DNA from: Butyricicoccus sp. Marseille-Q5471
Lineage (GTDB): Bacteria; Bacillota; Clostridia; Oscillospirales; Butyricicoccaceae
Assembly (NCBI RefSeq): GCF_951230135.1
Contig: NZ_CATNVC010000004.1
Location: 62,001-126,000, forward strand
Direction: 5' to 3'
Length of the DNA stretch: 64,000 nucleotides
Made by a program: the position numbers and the translations under genes. Positions within the stretch are counted from its first letter, which is position 1. Each line of letters opens with the position of its first letter. Of this stretch, positions 1 through 7,582 are shown in pieces. The notes under the pieces were generated by a model. It had not been told where the DNA came from and did not search any database. It worked only from the letters and a program-made list of their open reading frames with translations.

Positions 1-3
1 CAT
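1..3 (-). CDS. porB: Start codon of the porB (beta subunit) gene, cut by the window edge
   Basis: Only the ATG lies in the window. An AAGGAG ribosome site (complement of 16-21) sits 12 bases upstream and the gene directly follows porA. In gamma-delta-alpha-beta 2-oxoacid:ferredoxin oxidoreductase operons the thiamine-diphosphate-binding beta subunit normally comes next. The identity is inferred from position only. Confidence 0.55.
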
Positions 4-8
4 ATTGC

Positions 9-1193
9 TCATTCGCTCCTTTGTCCGATATGGCGATAAACCTCGCCCGTTTTTCCGGTTGCAACGATTTCGTCCAGCGCGGCGAACACGGTTTCCGCCG
101 TGTCGACCGTGAAATCGCGGCCGCCCAGACCGTATACGTAATTGATCGCCTTGGGGCGCGTATCCAAATCGTACAGTGCGCTTCTTGTTTCGGCAAACAG
201 CGGGCCGCCCGCGGCGGAAAAGCTCTCCGCCTTGTCCATGACGGCAATCGCCTTGCAGCCCGCAAGCGCCGCGGCCAGCTCCTCCATCGGGAACGGACGG
301 AACACGCGCAGCTTGACCATGCCGACCTTTTTGCCCTGCGCCCGCAGCTTGTCGACCGCGGCACGTGCCGTGCCGGCCGACGAACCAATCAGCACGAGCG
401 CGGTTTCCGCGTCCTCCATGCGGTAGCTTTCAAAAAAGCCGTATTTACGACCCGATACCTTCTCAAACGCCTCCGCGATCTTGAGAATGACCGGCTTTGC
501 CGCCTTCATCGCTTCGGCCTGCTGGATTTTGTGCTCCATATAATAGTTGGTCACGTCGTAAGGGCCGACGGCGAGGGGATTTTCGTGCTTGAGCAGGTAG
601 TTTTCCGGCTGATACTCGCCGACAAAGTCCTTGACAATCTCATCCTCAAGCAGCTCGATGTTTTCCACACCGTGCGAGGTGATAAAACCGTCCTGACAAA
701 TCATGACCGGCAGGCGCACGTCGGGATGCTCGCCAATCGGCATGGCCTGCAAAAAATTGTCATAGGCCTCCTGATTGGTTTCGGCGTAAATTTGAATCCA
801 GCCCGCGTCGCGCGCGCCCATTGAATCAGAGTGGTCGTTATTAATGTTAATCGGCCCTGTGAGCGCACGGTTGACGCAGGCAAGCGTCACCGGCAGGCGG
901 GACGAGGACGCGACGTACAGCAGCTCAAACATCAGCGCCAGACCGCAGGACGAGGTCGCAGTCACCGCGCGTCCGCCTGCCGCCTGCGCACCGATGCAGG
1001 TGGACATGGACGAGTGCTCGCTCTCGACAGTGACATATTCGGTGTCCACCAGACCGTCGGCCACGTACTGGGCAAAATACTGGGGAATTTCGGTCGAAGG
1101 CGTGATTGGGAACGCGCCCATCACATCGGGATTAATCTGCTTCATCGCATAGGCGACAGCTTCGTTGCCCGAAAGACGTTCACGAATGGACAT
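9..1193 (-). CDS. porA: 2-oxoacid:ferredoxin oxidoreductase, alpha subunit
   Basis: The 394-residue product is the alpha subunit of a four-subunit 2-oxoacid:ferredoxin oxidoreductase, which oxidatively decarboxylates a 2-oxoacid to acyl-CoA and reduces ferredoxin in the cytoplasm. The N-terminal domain shows the family patterns PITPSTEIPQYFAQ, ATSSCGLALM and NRALTGPININNDHSD. The C-terminal part (from about residue 245) is the transketolase-like domain with a VLIGSSAGTARAA turn. I chose the ATG at 1193 because the family sequence begins there (MSIRERLSGNEAV) behind a GGAGG site; the longer frame upstream overlaps porD. It lies in the operon porC-porD-porA-porB. Pyruvate is the default substrate, but the isoleucine-type T-box upstream raises the possibility of branched-chain 2-oxoacids. 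Confidence 0.93.
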   Translation of the reverse strand: MSIRERLSGNEAVAYAMKQINPDVMGAFPITPSTEIPQYFAQYVADGLVDTEYVTVESEHSSMSTCIGAQAAGGRAVTATSSCGLALMFELLYVASSSRLPVTLACVNRALTGPININNDHSDSMGARDAGWIQIYAETNQEAYDNFLQAMPIGEHPDVRLPVMICQDGFITSHGVENIELLEDEIVKDFVGEYQPENYLLKHENPLAVGPYDVTNYYMEHKIQQAEAMKAAKPVILKIAEAFEKVSGRKYGFFESYRMEDAETALVLIGSSAGTARAAVDKLRAQGKKVGMVKLRVFRPFPMEELAAALAGCKAIAVMDKAESFSAAGGPLFAETRSALYDLDTRPKAINYVYGLGGRDFTVDTAETVFAALDEIVATGKTGEVYRHIGQRSE

Positions 1194-1194
1194 A

Positions 1195-1500
1195 TTATTC
1201 CCCCTCCTTTCCGAAAGAAATCGCGCCGAAGGGACACACTTTTTCGCAAATGCCGCAGCCCTTGCAGTGGTCGAGGTCAAAATCCAGCCGTTCTTTTCCC
1301 ACGACCGGAATTGAGCTGTCCGGGCAAAACGGCACGCACAGCATGCAGTGTTTGCACTTTTCCGCGTCAAATACGGGCGTTTTGGTGCGCCATTCGCCGG
1401 TCATGGTCAGGCGGGACGTGCCGCCCTCGTAAATCTCACCGCCGATGGTCATCTTCTGCCACGGCGATGTTTCGTGAATCTCTGCTGCTTTGAAACTCAT
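1195..1500 (-). CDS. porD: 2-oxoacid:ferredoxin oxidoreductase, delta (ferredoxin) subunit
   Basis: This 101-residue protein carries two 4Fe-4S motifs, CKHCMLCVPFCPD (about residues 49-61) and CKGCGICEKVCPFG (about 79-92). It would pass electrons from the thiamine-diphosphate site to external ferredoxin. The N-terminal half (GGEIYEGGTSRLTMTGEWRT) is the usual PorD extension. Its start overlaps the porC stop by four bases (ATGA) and its stop lies one base before the porA start, so the three subunits should be translationally coupled. Confidence 0.93.
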   Translation of the reverse strand: MSFKAAEIHETSPWQKMTIGGEIYEGGTSRLTMTGEWRTKTPVFDAEKCKHCMLCVPFCPDSSIPVVGKERLDFDLDHCKGCGICEKVCPFGAISFGKEGE

Positions 1501-2084
1501 CCTACCTGTACCTCTTTCATCGACTGGGTGAGCGCGGCCATATTGCCGGTAATCACCTGCGGTTTGTGCGCAAATTTGTGTTTGAAGGACGCCTCCATGT
1601 CGGAAACAAACTTGTCGGCCTCCACCACGCCCGAAATCTTGACCGCCGCGGCCAGCATCGGGGTATTCGGAAAGTTCTTTCCAAGTGTCTGCTCGGAAAT
1701 GGCGCGGGCATCAATGGTACATACCTTGCCCGCGTAGTCGCCCAGCATGGGGCGAATCTCCTCCGGGCGCTTGGGTGTGTTGACGATAATCGCGCCCTCC
1801 TCGCTCAGGCCGCGGGTCACGTCGACCGCGTCGAGCAGCGTTTCGTCCACCACGACCACGTAATCCGGCTCATAGATGTTGGAATGCACCGGGCAGCGCT
1901 CGTCCGATATGCGGTTGTAGGCCGTAATCGGTGCACCCATGCGCTCCGGGCCGTACTCCGGAAAGCCCTGCACATATTTGCCCGAGGAAAACGCCGCGTC
2001 CGCCAGTAGCAGGCAGGCCGTTTTCGCACCCTGACCGCCGCGGCCGTGCCAGCGGATTTCTACCGGTTTGTTTGCCTTTTTCAT
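1497..2084 (-). CDS. porC: 2-oxoacid:ferredoxin oxidoreductase, gamma subunit
   Basis: At 195 residues this is a normal-length gamma subunit. It has the signature IRWHGRGGQGAKTA near the N-terminus and the conserved FPEYGPERMGAPITAYNRIS stretch, with a Rossmann-like fold that contacts CoA in the complex. It is the first gene of the operon. The ATG has a GGAGGGGTATG-type ribosome site and is preceded by the T-box terminator about 40 bases upstream. The same subunit occurs in pyruvate and in 2-oxoisovalerate enzymes, so it does not settle the substrate. Confidence 0.92.
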   Translation of the reverse strand: MKKANKPVEIRWHGRGGQGAKTACLLLADAAFSSGKYVQGFPEYGPERMGAPITAYNRISDERCPVHSNIYEPDYVVVVDETLLDAVDVTRGLSEEGAIIVNTPKRPEEIRPMLGDYAGKVCTIDARAISEQTLGKNFPNTPMLAAAVKISGVVEADKFVSDMEASFKHKFAHKPQVITGNMAALTQSMKEVQVG

Positions 2085-2116
2085 AACATACCCCTCCGTT
2101 TGAAGTGTTTTGATGA

Positions 2117-2395
2117 CAAATAAAAAAAGCGGCCGTCCTGTAAAAGGACGACCGCTGTATTACCGCGTTCGCTGTACCACCTGTTACCTGCATACCAACA
2201 TATGCGCTCCTGATAACGGCAGGAATCCGTCGCGTCCTACTCTCTTCGCGCAAAGCGCGAGAGGGGTCGGTGCGCGGCTCGGGAGTGATTTTCAGTCGCC
2301 TGCTACTTGCACCGGGCTTGCACTGTCCCCGGCTCGCTGTGTCGTTCGCGTTTGGCGGCTTACTGTCTCCGTCGTAGCCTTTCACGTGTTAACTG
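2117..2395 (-). promoter_or_regulatory. T-box leader (tRNA-sensing riboswitch) upstream of por, probably tRNA-Ile
   Basis: On the minus strand the sequence carries the T-box AGGTGGTACAGCG (complement of 2170-2182), followed directly by a terminator. Upstream lie the Stem I hallmarks: an AGTA bulge followed by GCCGCC, an apical GTGCAAGCCCGG, and a specifier-loop strand CTGAAAATCACTCCCGAGC (about 2273-2292). Read as the triplet followed by A, the specifier is ATC (Ile); one register over it is AAT (Asn). The T-box bulge is TGGT, which pairs with an A discriminator. That fits tRNA-Ile; tRNA-Asn normally has G. Uncharged tRNA would favour the antiterminator and allow por transcription. Confidence 0.85.
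2122..2156 (-). terminator. T-box regulated terminator before porC
   Basis: The stem AGCGGTCGTCC / GGACGGCCGCT (one G-U pair) is followed by seven T on the minus strand. It directly follows the T-box, and its 5' arm should compete with the antiterminator. Confidence 0.88.
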
Positions 2396-2401
2396 GTTAC
2401 C

Positions 2402-2430
2402 AGTATACGCCGCACTTTCATCTGATGCAA
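2402..2430 (-). promoter_or_regulatory. Promoter of the T-box/por operon
   Basis: On the minus strand, -35 TTGCAT (2425-2430) and -10 TATACT (2402-2407) are separated by exactly 17 bases. The predicted RNA start near 2395 places the whole T-box leader in the transcript. Confidence 0.7.
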
Positions 2431-2546
2431 TGGTAAAACCCCACAAAATCGCGCGTTTTCATCCATGCTTTATGCACAGTTGTCCACGCCTCGCGTACAT
2501 TCCCAATGTTTGTCTTCTGATTCACCCTTTTATTCTGCCAGTCGAC

Positions 2547-2583
2547 AAAAAAGTGCGGCCGCAATCCCACATCACGGCCGCAC
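2547..2583 (-). terminator. Terminator after the DUF4179 gene
   Basis: On the minus strand GTGCGGCCG / CGGCCGCAC forms a perfect 9-bp stem with a 13-base loop, followed by TTTTTT. It ends the ECF/anti-sigma transcript before the por promoter. I see no other feature between 2431 and 2546. Confidence 0.8.
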
Positions 2584-2667
2584 ACCTTCCGCCCCCCACG
2601 GACGGTCGGATTCTACTCACTATCCTACTGTTGCGCCCTCCCCACGAGGGCTTTCTGCTCTGTTTTC

Positions 2668-4056
2668 CTACTGCTTGATGGTCACGCCGCCGACCGTGAC
2701 CGATGCCACCTCGCGCACAATGTCGAGAAATCGCTTGCCGCCCTCCGGGTCCTGATAGTCAAAGCTCAGGTCGAACCGCATACTGCCGCCCTGTGCATCC
2801 CCGGACAGCGCACTCATGCCGCAATGGGTTTTTATGCTCGTGCCGTCCCGCAGCGTCAGGTACACATCATCGTCCTCGAGTTGATTGATCCAATCACTGT
2901 CAATCGCCCCGCTGCCGCTGATTCGAATGCTGAGCGGCGAAACGCTCAGCTCGTCCACCTGCACCTGCGCACCCGCCAATTGCGCCGCAATGCCATCCCG
3001 AATGACCCAGGAGTTCACGCCGCGCGCCTGAAAACGGAACGTCCACGGCTGCTGCGTAATCGGCGTCTGCATACGGTATGTAATTTCGGCTTCAAGATAG
3101 GGCAAATCACGCGCCGACAGTCCTTCAAAGGCGGTGCTGTACACCGTCATATGCTCGCCTGCACCGCTGCCCGAGGTCGAATCCGCCCGATAAACCTGCC
3201 CGCTGCGCGTGTCGGTCAGGTGCGTGACCTCCACCGATTCACAGTAGGAACTGTCCGACCTGCGGCTGTCATCCAGTTCAAAAACCACCTGCAACGCACC
3301 GCCGAAAAAACCGACGCCCGCCAGACGGCACCCCTTTTCCGCGCCGTTTGGCAGCGCAGGTGCGCTGTCGCGCTGTCCGGCAAACAAGTCCATTTCATCG
3401 GACATGATATCCGGCTCGGCCGCCTGCTCCACCGGCTGCGCACGATACATCCCATCCAGTGCGCCGGCTTGCAGCGTGCTGTGCTGTTCTCCTTCAATGG
3501 CGGCCGTACCCATGCTGAGCGTCAACTCACGCCCGCGCGGATTCTCAGTCAACTCATATTCCTGGTACAGGTAGGCTACACTGCCATCCTCCTCAGGCCG
3601 AATGGTCATGCTGCTGCCGTTCATGGCGTCCGTACCTTCAATGAGCAGTTCGTTCTGCCCAAACTGCGGCACATCCTCCATCCGCTGGCCGTCCGCACGG
3701 CGCAGGGTCAGAATGAGCGCCGCATCGGTGTCGCTGATGATGGCATCCTCAAGCGTGAGCGTGTAGCCGTTCTGTGACAGGCTTTGGTGCAGCGAAATCG
3801 GCAGATGGGCGGGCAGCAGCACGCGGTCGCCGAACATCGCTTGCCACGCGCCCGACAGCTGCAAAACCGCGGTCGCGGTGACGGTCAGCAGCGCGGCGGC
3901 GACGGCGGCAAGTACAATGCGGCGGGTGTTGTGCCACGGAATGCGGCGGAGATGGGTGCGCCGCCGCTCCCGCACCGAGGATTGAATATCAAACGCGGGC
4001 GTTTCAATGCCTTGAAGCGCCAAACGGATGATGCACTCATCCGATTCTTGATTCAC
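2668..4056 (-). CDS. DUF4179 membrane protein, probable anti-sigma factor
   Basis: The 462-residue protein has a short cytoplasmic N-terminus (about 45 residues, basic towards its end) and one membrane segment, IVLAAVAAALLTVTATAVLQL (about 47-67). A large extracytoplasmic part begins with the DUF4179 pattern ISLHQSLSQNGYTLTLEDAI. DUF4179 proteins are commonly encoded directly after an ECF sigma factor and are assumed to hold it at the membrane. It starts at a GTG (4054-4056) with an AAAGGGGGAGAG site, inside the end of the sigma gene (20-base overlap), so translation is coupled. No zinc anti-sigma HxxxCxxC motif is visible. The signal sensed is unknown. Confidence 0.75.
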   Translation of the reverse strand: MNQESDECIIRLALQGIETPAFDIQSSVRERRRTHLRRIPWHNTRRIVLAAVAAALLTVTATAVLQLSGAWQAMFGDRVLLPAHLPISLHQSLSQNGYTLTLEDAIISDTDAALILTLRRADGQRMEDVPQFGQNELLIEGTDAMNGSSMTIRPEEDGSVAYLYQEYELTENPRGRELTLSMGTAAIEGEQHSTLQAGALDGMYRAQPVEQAAEPDIMSDEMDLFAGQRDSAPALPNGAEKGCRLAGVGFFGGALQVVFELDDSRRSDSSYCESVEVTHLTDTRSGQVYRADSTSGSGAGEHMTVYSTAFEGLSARDLPYLEAEITYRMQTPITQQPWTFRFQARGVNSWVIRDGIAAQLAGAQVQVDELSVSPLSIRISGSGAIDSDWINQLEDDDVYLTLRDGTSIKTHCGMSALSGDAQGGSMRFDLSFDYQDPEGGKRFLDIVREVASVTVGGVTIKQ

Positions 4057-4570
4057 AGCCTCTCCCCCTTTCTGCGGCCGTTCCGGTCAGCGCGGCGGCC
4101 AATTTTTTTCGTGCGCGTTCATAGCGCTTGCGCAGCGTTGCGGCAGATTTTCCGTAAATGACCGAAAGCGCTTCGAAGCTGCGCTGCTCAATCACGCGGC
4201 CGAACACTAGCGCACGCTGTTCTGGGCTGAGCTTTTCCAGCGCCTGCCGCAGCTCGTCCCCAATATAGTCGGGATCGCTCTCGGCAGCAGGCGGCGTGAA
4301 CAGCTGCACCCGCCGTCTGCGCAGCAGGTCGATGCAGGTCGTATAGGCCAGCCGATACAGCCACGCGCTCAGTGAACTGCCGTTTTGAAAGCGCTTTCGG
4401 TTGTCATAGGCCTTGATAAAAGTGGTCTGCACCGCGTCCTGCGCCTCGTGATAATCACAGAGAATGTGGTGACAGTACCGCAGCAGCGGCTGACCGTATA
4501 ACGCAATTGCCGCGTTGAGAGCCTCTTCGCCCGCTGTGGCAAAGCAAGCGTCGAGCGCACGTGCATCCAT
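4037..4570 (-). CDS. ECF-type RNA polymerase sigma factor
   Basis: This 177-residue protein has sigma region 2 (about 25-85: LRYCHHILCDYHEAQDAVQ, then AWLYRLAYTTCIDLLRRR) and region 4 (about 110-160: LEKLSPEQRALVFGR, then GKSAATLRKRYERARKKL). I placed the start at 4570, where AAAGGGGG lies ten bases upstream, rather than at the upstream in-frame ATG. It should redirect RNA polymerase when released by the co-encoded DUF4179 protein. The AT-rich region upstream has several possible promoter elements, but I could not settle on one. Confidence 0.88.
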   Translation of the reverse strand: MDARALDACFATAGEEALNAAIALYGQPLLRYCHHILCDYHEAQDAVQTTFIKAYDNRKRFQNGSSLSAWLYRLAYTTCIDLLRRRRVQLFTPPAAESDPDYIGDELRQALEKLSPEQRALVFGRVIEQRSFEALSVIYGKSAATLRKRYERARKKLAAALTGTAAERGRGCESRIG

Positions 4571-4668
4571 GCAGCCGCCCCCTTTCGATAGAACATGTTC
4601 ATTTACTATAACGAATGACAACAGGATTTTGTGACATGATTTCGCAAAATTTGTAAAAATTTTTCCAC

Positions 4669-4700
4669 AAAAAAACCGCCCCTCTGCAGTTGAGGGGCGG
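4669..4700 (-). terminator. Terminator after pyrC
   Basis: On the minus strand CCGCCCCTC / GAGGGGCGG forms a 9-bp stem followed by a run of T. It lies five bases beyond the pyrC stop codon. Confidence 0.85.
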
Positions 4701-4705
4701 GAATT

Positions 4706-5974
4706 TCAGTTTTCCATGATACGAACACCGGTTACTATCGCGCGCGGCGTACCGAAGAGCGGCATGTTTGTATACGGAGTGTTATTTGATTTGGATTTAT
4801 ACTCTTTGTATACCTTCTCGCCATCCCAGTCAAGCAGCACCAGCCGGGCGAAACCGCCCGGTGCAACCGCGTGGGCGGGCAGACGGTAAATTTCCGCCGG
4901 ACTTTTACTCATTTTCTCAATGAGCTGCATTTTTGTCAGCTTTCCCGTGCGCACCAGATAGGTATTGCACACCGAAAACGCGGTTTCCAGCCCCGTGATG
5001 CCGGACGGCGCTTTGCCAAACGCACGCGCCTTTTCCTCGGCGGTGTGTGGGGCGTGGTCGGTCGCAATCATGTCAATCGTGCCGTCGAGCAGGCCGTCAA
5101 TCAGCGCGAGCCGGTCGCTTTCTTCGCGCAGCGGCGGGTTCATGCGGGCAAGCGTGCCGTGGGCGATGACATCGTCCTCGGTCAGGCTCAAATGGTGCGG
5201 CGTTGCTTCGGCAAAGACCTTTGCACCCATCGCCTTGCCCGCCCGGATGAGCGCGACCGACTGTCCGCACGAGATATGCTGAAACAGCACGCGCGCACCG
5301 GTGTCGAGCGCAAGGGCAATGTCCCGCGCGACCATCGCCGTTTCTGCGCAGCCCATCGCGCCGGGCACACCGAAATGTTCTGCCGCCGCCGAGCCGAAAT
5401 TCACGCCGGGCGAGGGCACAAGCGAAGGCTCCTCCTCGTGGAAGGACAGCAGCATGTCATGTTTGACCGCCTCGCACATCGCCGTGCGGCATAGCGCCGC
5501 CGAGGTCAGGTTGATGCCGTCATCGGTCAGGCAGGGCGCACCCGCTGCACGCAGTGCAGCAAAGTCGGTCATCTCCTGCCCCTTGAGGCCGCGCGTCACC
5601 GCGCCCGCCTGCAGTACCTGAACCGGCGCGTCTGCGGCCTTTTCGGTCACATAACGGATGGTTTCCGGCGTATCGCAGGTCGGAATCGTGTTCGCCATGC
5701 AGATTACGGTGGCATAACCGCCCGCAGCAGCAGCAGCCGCGCCTGTGTGCACGTCTTCCTTTTCGGTCTGACCGGGATCGCGGAAGTGCACATGCCCGTC
5801 GACAAAGCCGGGCGATACCGTCAACCCGCGTGCGTCAAGCGTTTTGCAATCCGCAGGCGCGTCGATGTGCTCTTCCACGCGCACAATCACGCCATCGTCC
5901 CCGATGAGCACGTCGCGCGGCGCATCCACCCCCGTAAAGGGGTCGAGCACGCGTCCGTTCTGAATCAAAAGCAT
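4706..5974 (-). CDS. pyrC: Dihydroorotase
   Basis: The 422-residue amidohydrolase catalyses reversible cyclisation of N-carbamoyl-aspartate to dihydroorotate, the third step of pyrimidine synthesis. Zinc-site motifs are GHVHFRDPG (about 60-68), the HEEE stretch near 180, the QHIS and ATPHH histidines near 235 and 260, and the catalytic ATDHAPH (about 304-310). Length and motifs match the class I bacterial form. It is the last gene of a DUF1294-CDF-pyrC transcript, 15 bases after the CDF gene. No other pyrimidine gene is nearby, so the linkage does not look functional. No PyrR-type attenuator is visible. Confidence 0.95.
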   Translation of the reverse strand: MLLIQNGRVLDPFTGVDAPRDVLIGDDGVIVRVEEHIDAPADCKTLDARGLTVSPGFVDGHVHFRDPGQTEKEDVHTGAAAAAAGGYATVICMANTIPTCDTPETIRYVTEKAADAPVQVLQAGAVTRGLKGQEMTDFAALRAAGAPCLTDDGINLTSAALCRTAMCEAVKHDMLLSFHEEEPSLVPSPGVNFGSAAAEHFGVPGAMGCAETAMVARDIALALDTGARVLFQHISCGQSVALIRAGKAMGAKVFAEATPHHLSLTEDDVIAHGTLARMNPPLREESDRLALIDGLLDGTIDMIATDHAPHTAEEKARAFGKAPSGITGLETAFSVCNTYLVRTGKLTKMQLIEKMSKSPAEIYRLPAHAVAPGGFARLVLLDWDGEKVYKEYKSKSNNTPYTNMPLFGTPRAIVTGVRIMEN

Positions 5975-5989
5975 AGGGTCTTTCCTTTC

Positions 5990-7156
5990 TTACATCTGGT
6001 GATCGAAGGTTACCACCAGATTATACCGTTTGTCTATCTCTTTCATTTTATTACGCATTGTAATCATTAAAGTTCGCTTGCCCTCATCGTTATAGCTATA
6101 CGGCACGACGACATCGAAAATCAGGTTGATGTGCCGTTCACCGTCTACCACGCGGAAATCATGCATGGTCAGTCCCTCGTCAATCTCGCGCAGCACGCCG
6201 TCTACCTGCGCGCGCAGGGCGCTGACATGGGCGTTGTTGACGTCCACCGGATCCATATGAATGACCAAATACACGCCTGTTTTGTGCCAAACACGCTTTT
6301 CCGCCTCGTCAATCACCTCGTGCACGGCGACAAAGTCCGCGTCGGACGGCACCTCAGCGTGCAGCGAAGCGAGCGTGCGCCCCGCGCCGTAGTTGTGAAC
6401 AATCACGTCATGTACGCCGACAATATGGTCCGCCTCCATGACGATATTTTCAATGGTGCGTACGATTTCGGGGTCAGCCGCCTCGCCCAACAGGGGCGCG
6501 ACCGTGTCACGGGCGATGTTAAAGCCCGCCCACAGGATAAACAGCGCGACAAGCACGCCGATATAGCCATCCACCGGCAGTGTGGTGAACCGTCCGGCAA
6601 TCATGCCGACGACGACCACGCCGGTCGTAATGACATCATTTAAGCTGTCCTGCCGCGCCGCCATCAGCACGGGTGAGTCAATCAGCGTGCCGATGCGGTG
6701 GTTAAACGTGCCCATCCACAGCTTAACGAGCATGGAAATCGCCAAAATCACCGTCAGCACGGCAGAAAAGGCAATCGGCTCCGGATGCAGGATGCGGCTG
6801 AACGAGGTTTTGAAGAATTCAAAGCCGACAATCACAATGATGAACGACACAATCAGCCCCGCGATATACTCCGTGCGGCCGTAGCCGAACGGATGCTTAG
6901 CGTCCGGCTCGCGCCCCGACACCTTGAAGCCGACGATCGAAATCAGACACGACAGACCGTCCGATAAGTTGTTGAACGCATCGGCTGCAATTGAAATCGA
7001 GCCGGTGAACAAACCGATCAGCACCTTGAGCACGAACAGCAACAGATTGCAGGCGATACCAACCGCGCCCGACAGCACGCCGTAGCGTTCCCGCACCCGT
7101 GCATCGCGCACGTTATCGCGGTCTTTGATGAAAATACGGATTAACGCGTTTGTCAT
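5990..7156 (-). CDS. Cation diffusion facilitator family transporter with extended C-terminus
   Basis: This 388-residue protein exports a divalent cation (Zn, Mn, Co or Fe in this family) in exchange for protons. Six membrane segments lie between about residues 25 and 215. The metal-site helices read ADAFNNLSDG (TM2) and ARQDSLNDVITT (TM5), and a KHPFGYGRTEY loop follows TM2. A cytosolic metal-sensing domain follows (VHDVIVHNYG to about residue 305). A further tail of roughly 80 residues contains a second, similar beta-alpha pattern (MHDFRVVDGERHINLIFDVVVP). Most CDF proteins end near 300 residues, so the tail looks like an added or duplicated regulatory domain. Its start overlaps the DUF1294 stop by four bases. 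Confidence 0.9.
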   Translation of the reverse strand: MTNALIRIFIKDRDNVRDARVRERYGVLSGAVGIACNLLLFVLKVLIGLFTGSISIAADAFNNLSDGLSCLISIVGFKVSGREPDAKHPFGYGRTEYIAGLIVSFIIVIVGFEFFKTSFSRILHPEPIAFSAVLTVILAISMLVKLWMGTFNHRIGTLIDSPVLMAARQDSLNDVITTGVVVVGMIAGRFTTLPVDGYIGVLVALFILWAGFNIARDTVAPLLGEAADPEIVRTIENIVMEADHIVGVHDVIVHNYGAGRTLASLHAEVPSDADFVAVHEVIDEAEKRVWHKTGVYLVIHMDPVDVNNAHVSALRAQVDGVLREIDEGLTMHDFRVVDGERHINLIFDVVVPYSYNDEGKRTLMITMRNKMKEIDKRYNLVVTFDHQM

Positions 7157-7440
7157 ACAAGTCCCCTCGAATACAAAATGTAATATATCCCGACAATGAT
7201 TACTAGCTGTAAAATCATAATTGCCGGGATGCCCAGCATGAACTGCTTATGCAGCGTTTTATGGCGGATAAGCAGCATGGTCACATAAACCCCGGGACCG
7301 CCGCCGACCAGCGCCCAGAAAAACAGAGTGCGCTCGGGCACGCGCCGCCAATCCCGTCCGGCGGCGATCTTGTCGTATGCGCAGACAATTGCCCCGATCA
7401 GGCTGACTGCGGCGAAATAGGTTAATAGATATGGAAGCAA
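7153..7440 (-). CDS. DUF1294 small membrane protein
   Basis: The 95-residue protein has three hydrophobic segments and the family's central block YDKIAAGRDWRRVPERTLFFWALVGG followed by HKTLHKQFM. DUF1294 proteins are inner-membrane proteins of unknown function. It is the first gene of the transcript that continues into the CDF transporter (four-base overlap) and pyrC. Translation begins at ATG 7440 behind GGGGGAGAA. The tight coupling to a metal exporter may hint at a shared role, but that is inference. Confidence 0.85.
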   Translation of the reverse strand: MLPYLLTYFAAVSLIGAIVCAYDKIAAGRDWRRVPERTLFFWALVGGGPGVYVTMLLIRHKTLHKQFMLGIPAIMILQLVIIVGIYYILYSRGLV

Positions 7441-7477
7441 CGTTCTCCCCCTTTTCTTCGGAACGGAATGTCTTCAT

Positions 7478-7506
7478 ATTTTACCATAACCCATGGAACG
7501 ATGCAA
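7478..7506 (-). promoter_or_regulatory. Promoter of the DUF1294-CDF-pyrC transcript
   Basis: On the minus strand, -35 TTGCAT (7501-7506) and -10 TAAAAT (7478-7483) are 17 bases apart. The -10 lies about 40 bases upstream of the DUF1294 start codon. Confidence 0.6.
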
Positions 7507-7542
7507 AGATTTCGCCAAAAAGTAGCCGCCCCTAACGCAAAA

Positions 7543-7573
7543 GCAAAAAAATCGCCGCAAGCGGCGATTTTTG
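7543..7573 (-). terminator. Terminator after the phospholipase-family gene
   Basis: AATCGCCGC / GCGGCGATT is a perfect stem with A-run and T-run on opposite sides, so it can work in either direction. It lies just past the stop of the gene at 7583. Confidence 0.85.
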
Positions 7574-7582
7574 GTGCATTTT

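Noticed and set aside
2273-2292. Asparagine (AAT) as the T-box specifier
   Set aside because: The alternate register is possible on sequence, but the TGGT T-box does not match the G discriminator of tRNA-Asn, and asparagine has no evident link to the operon.
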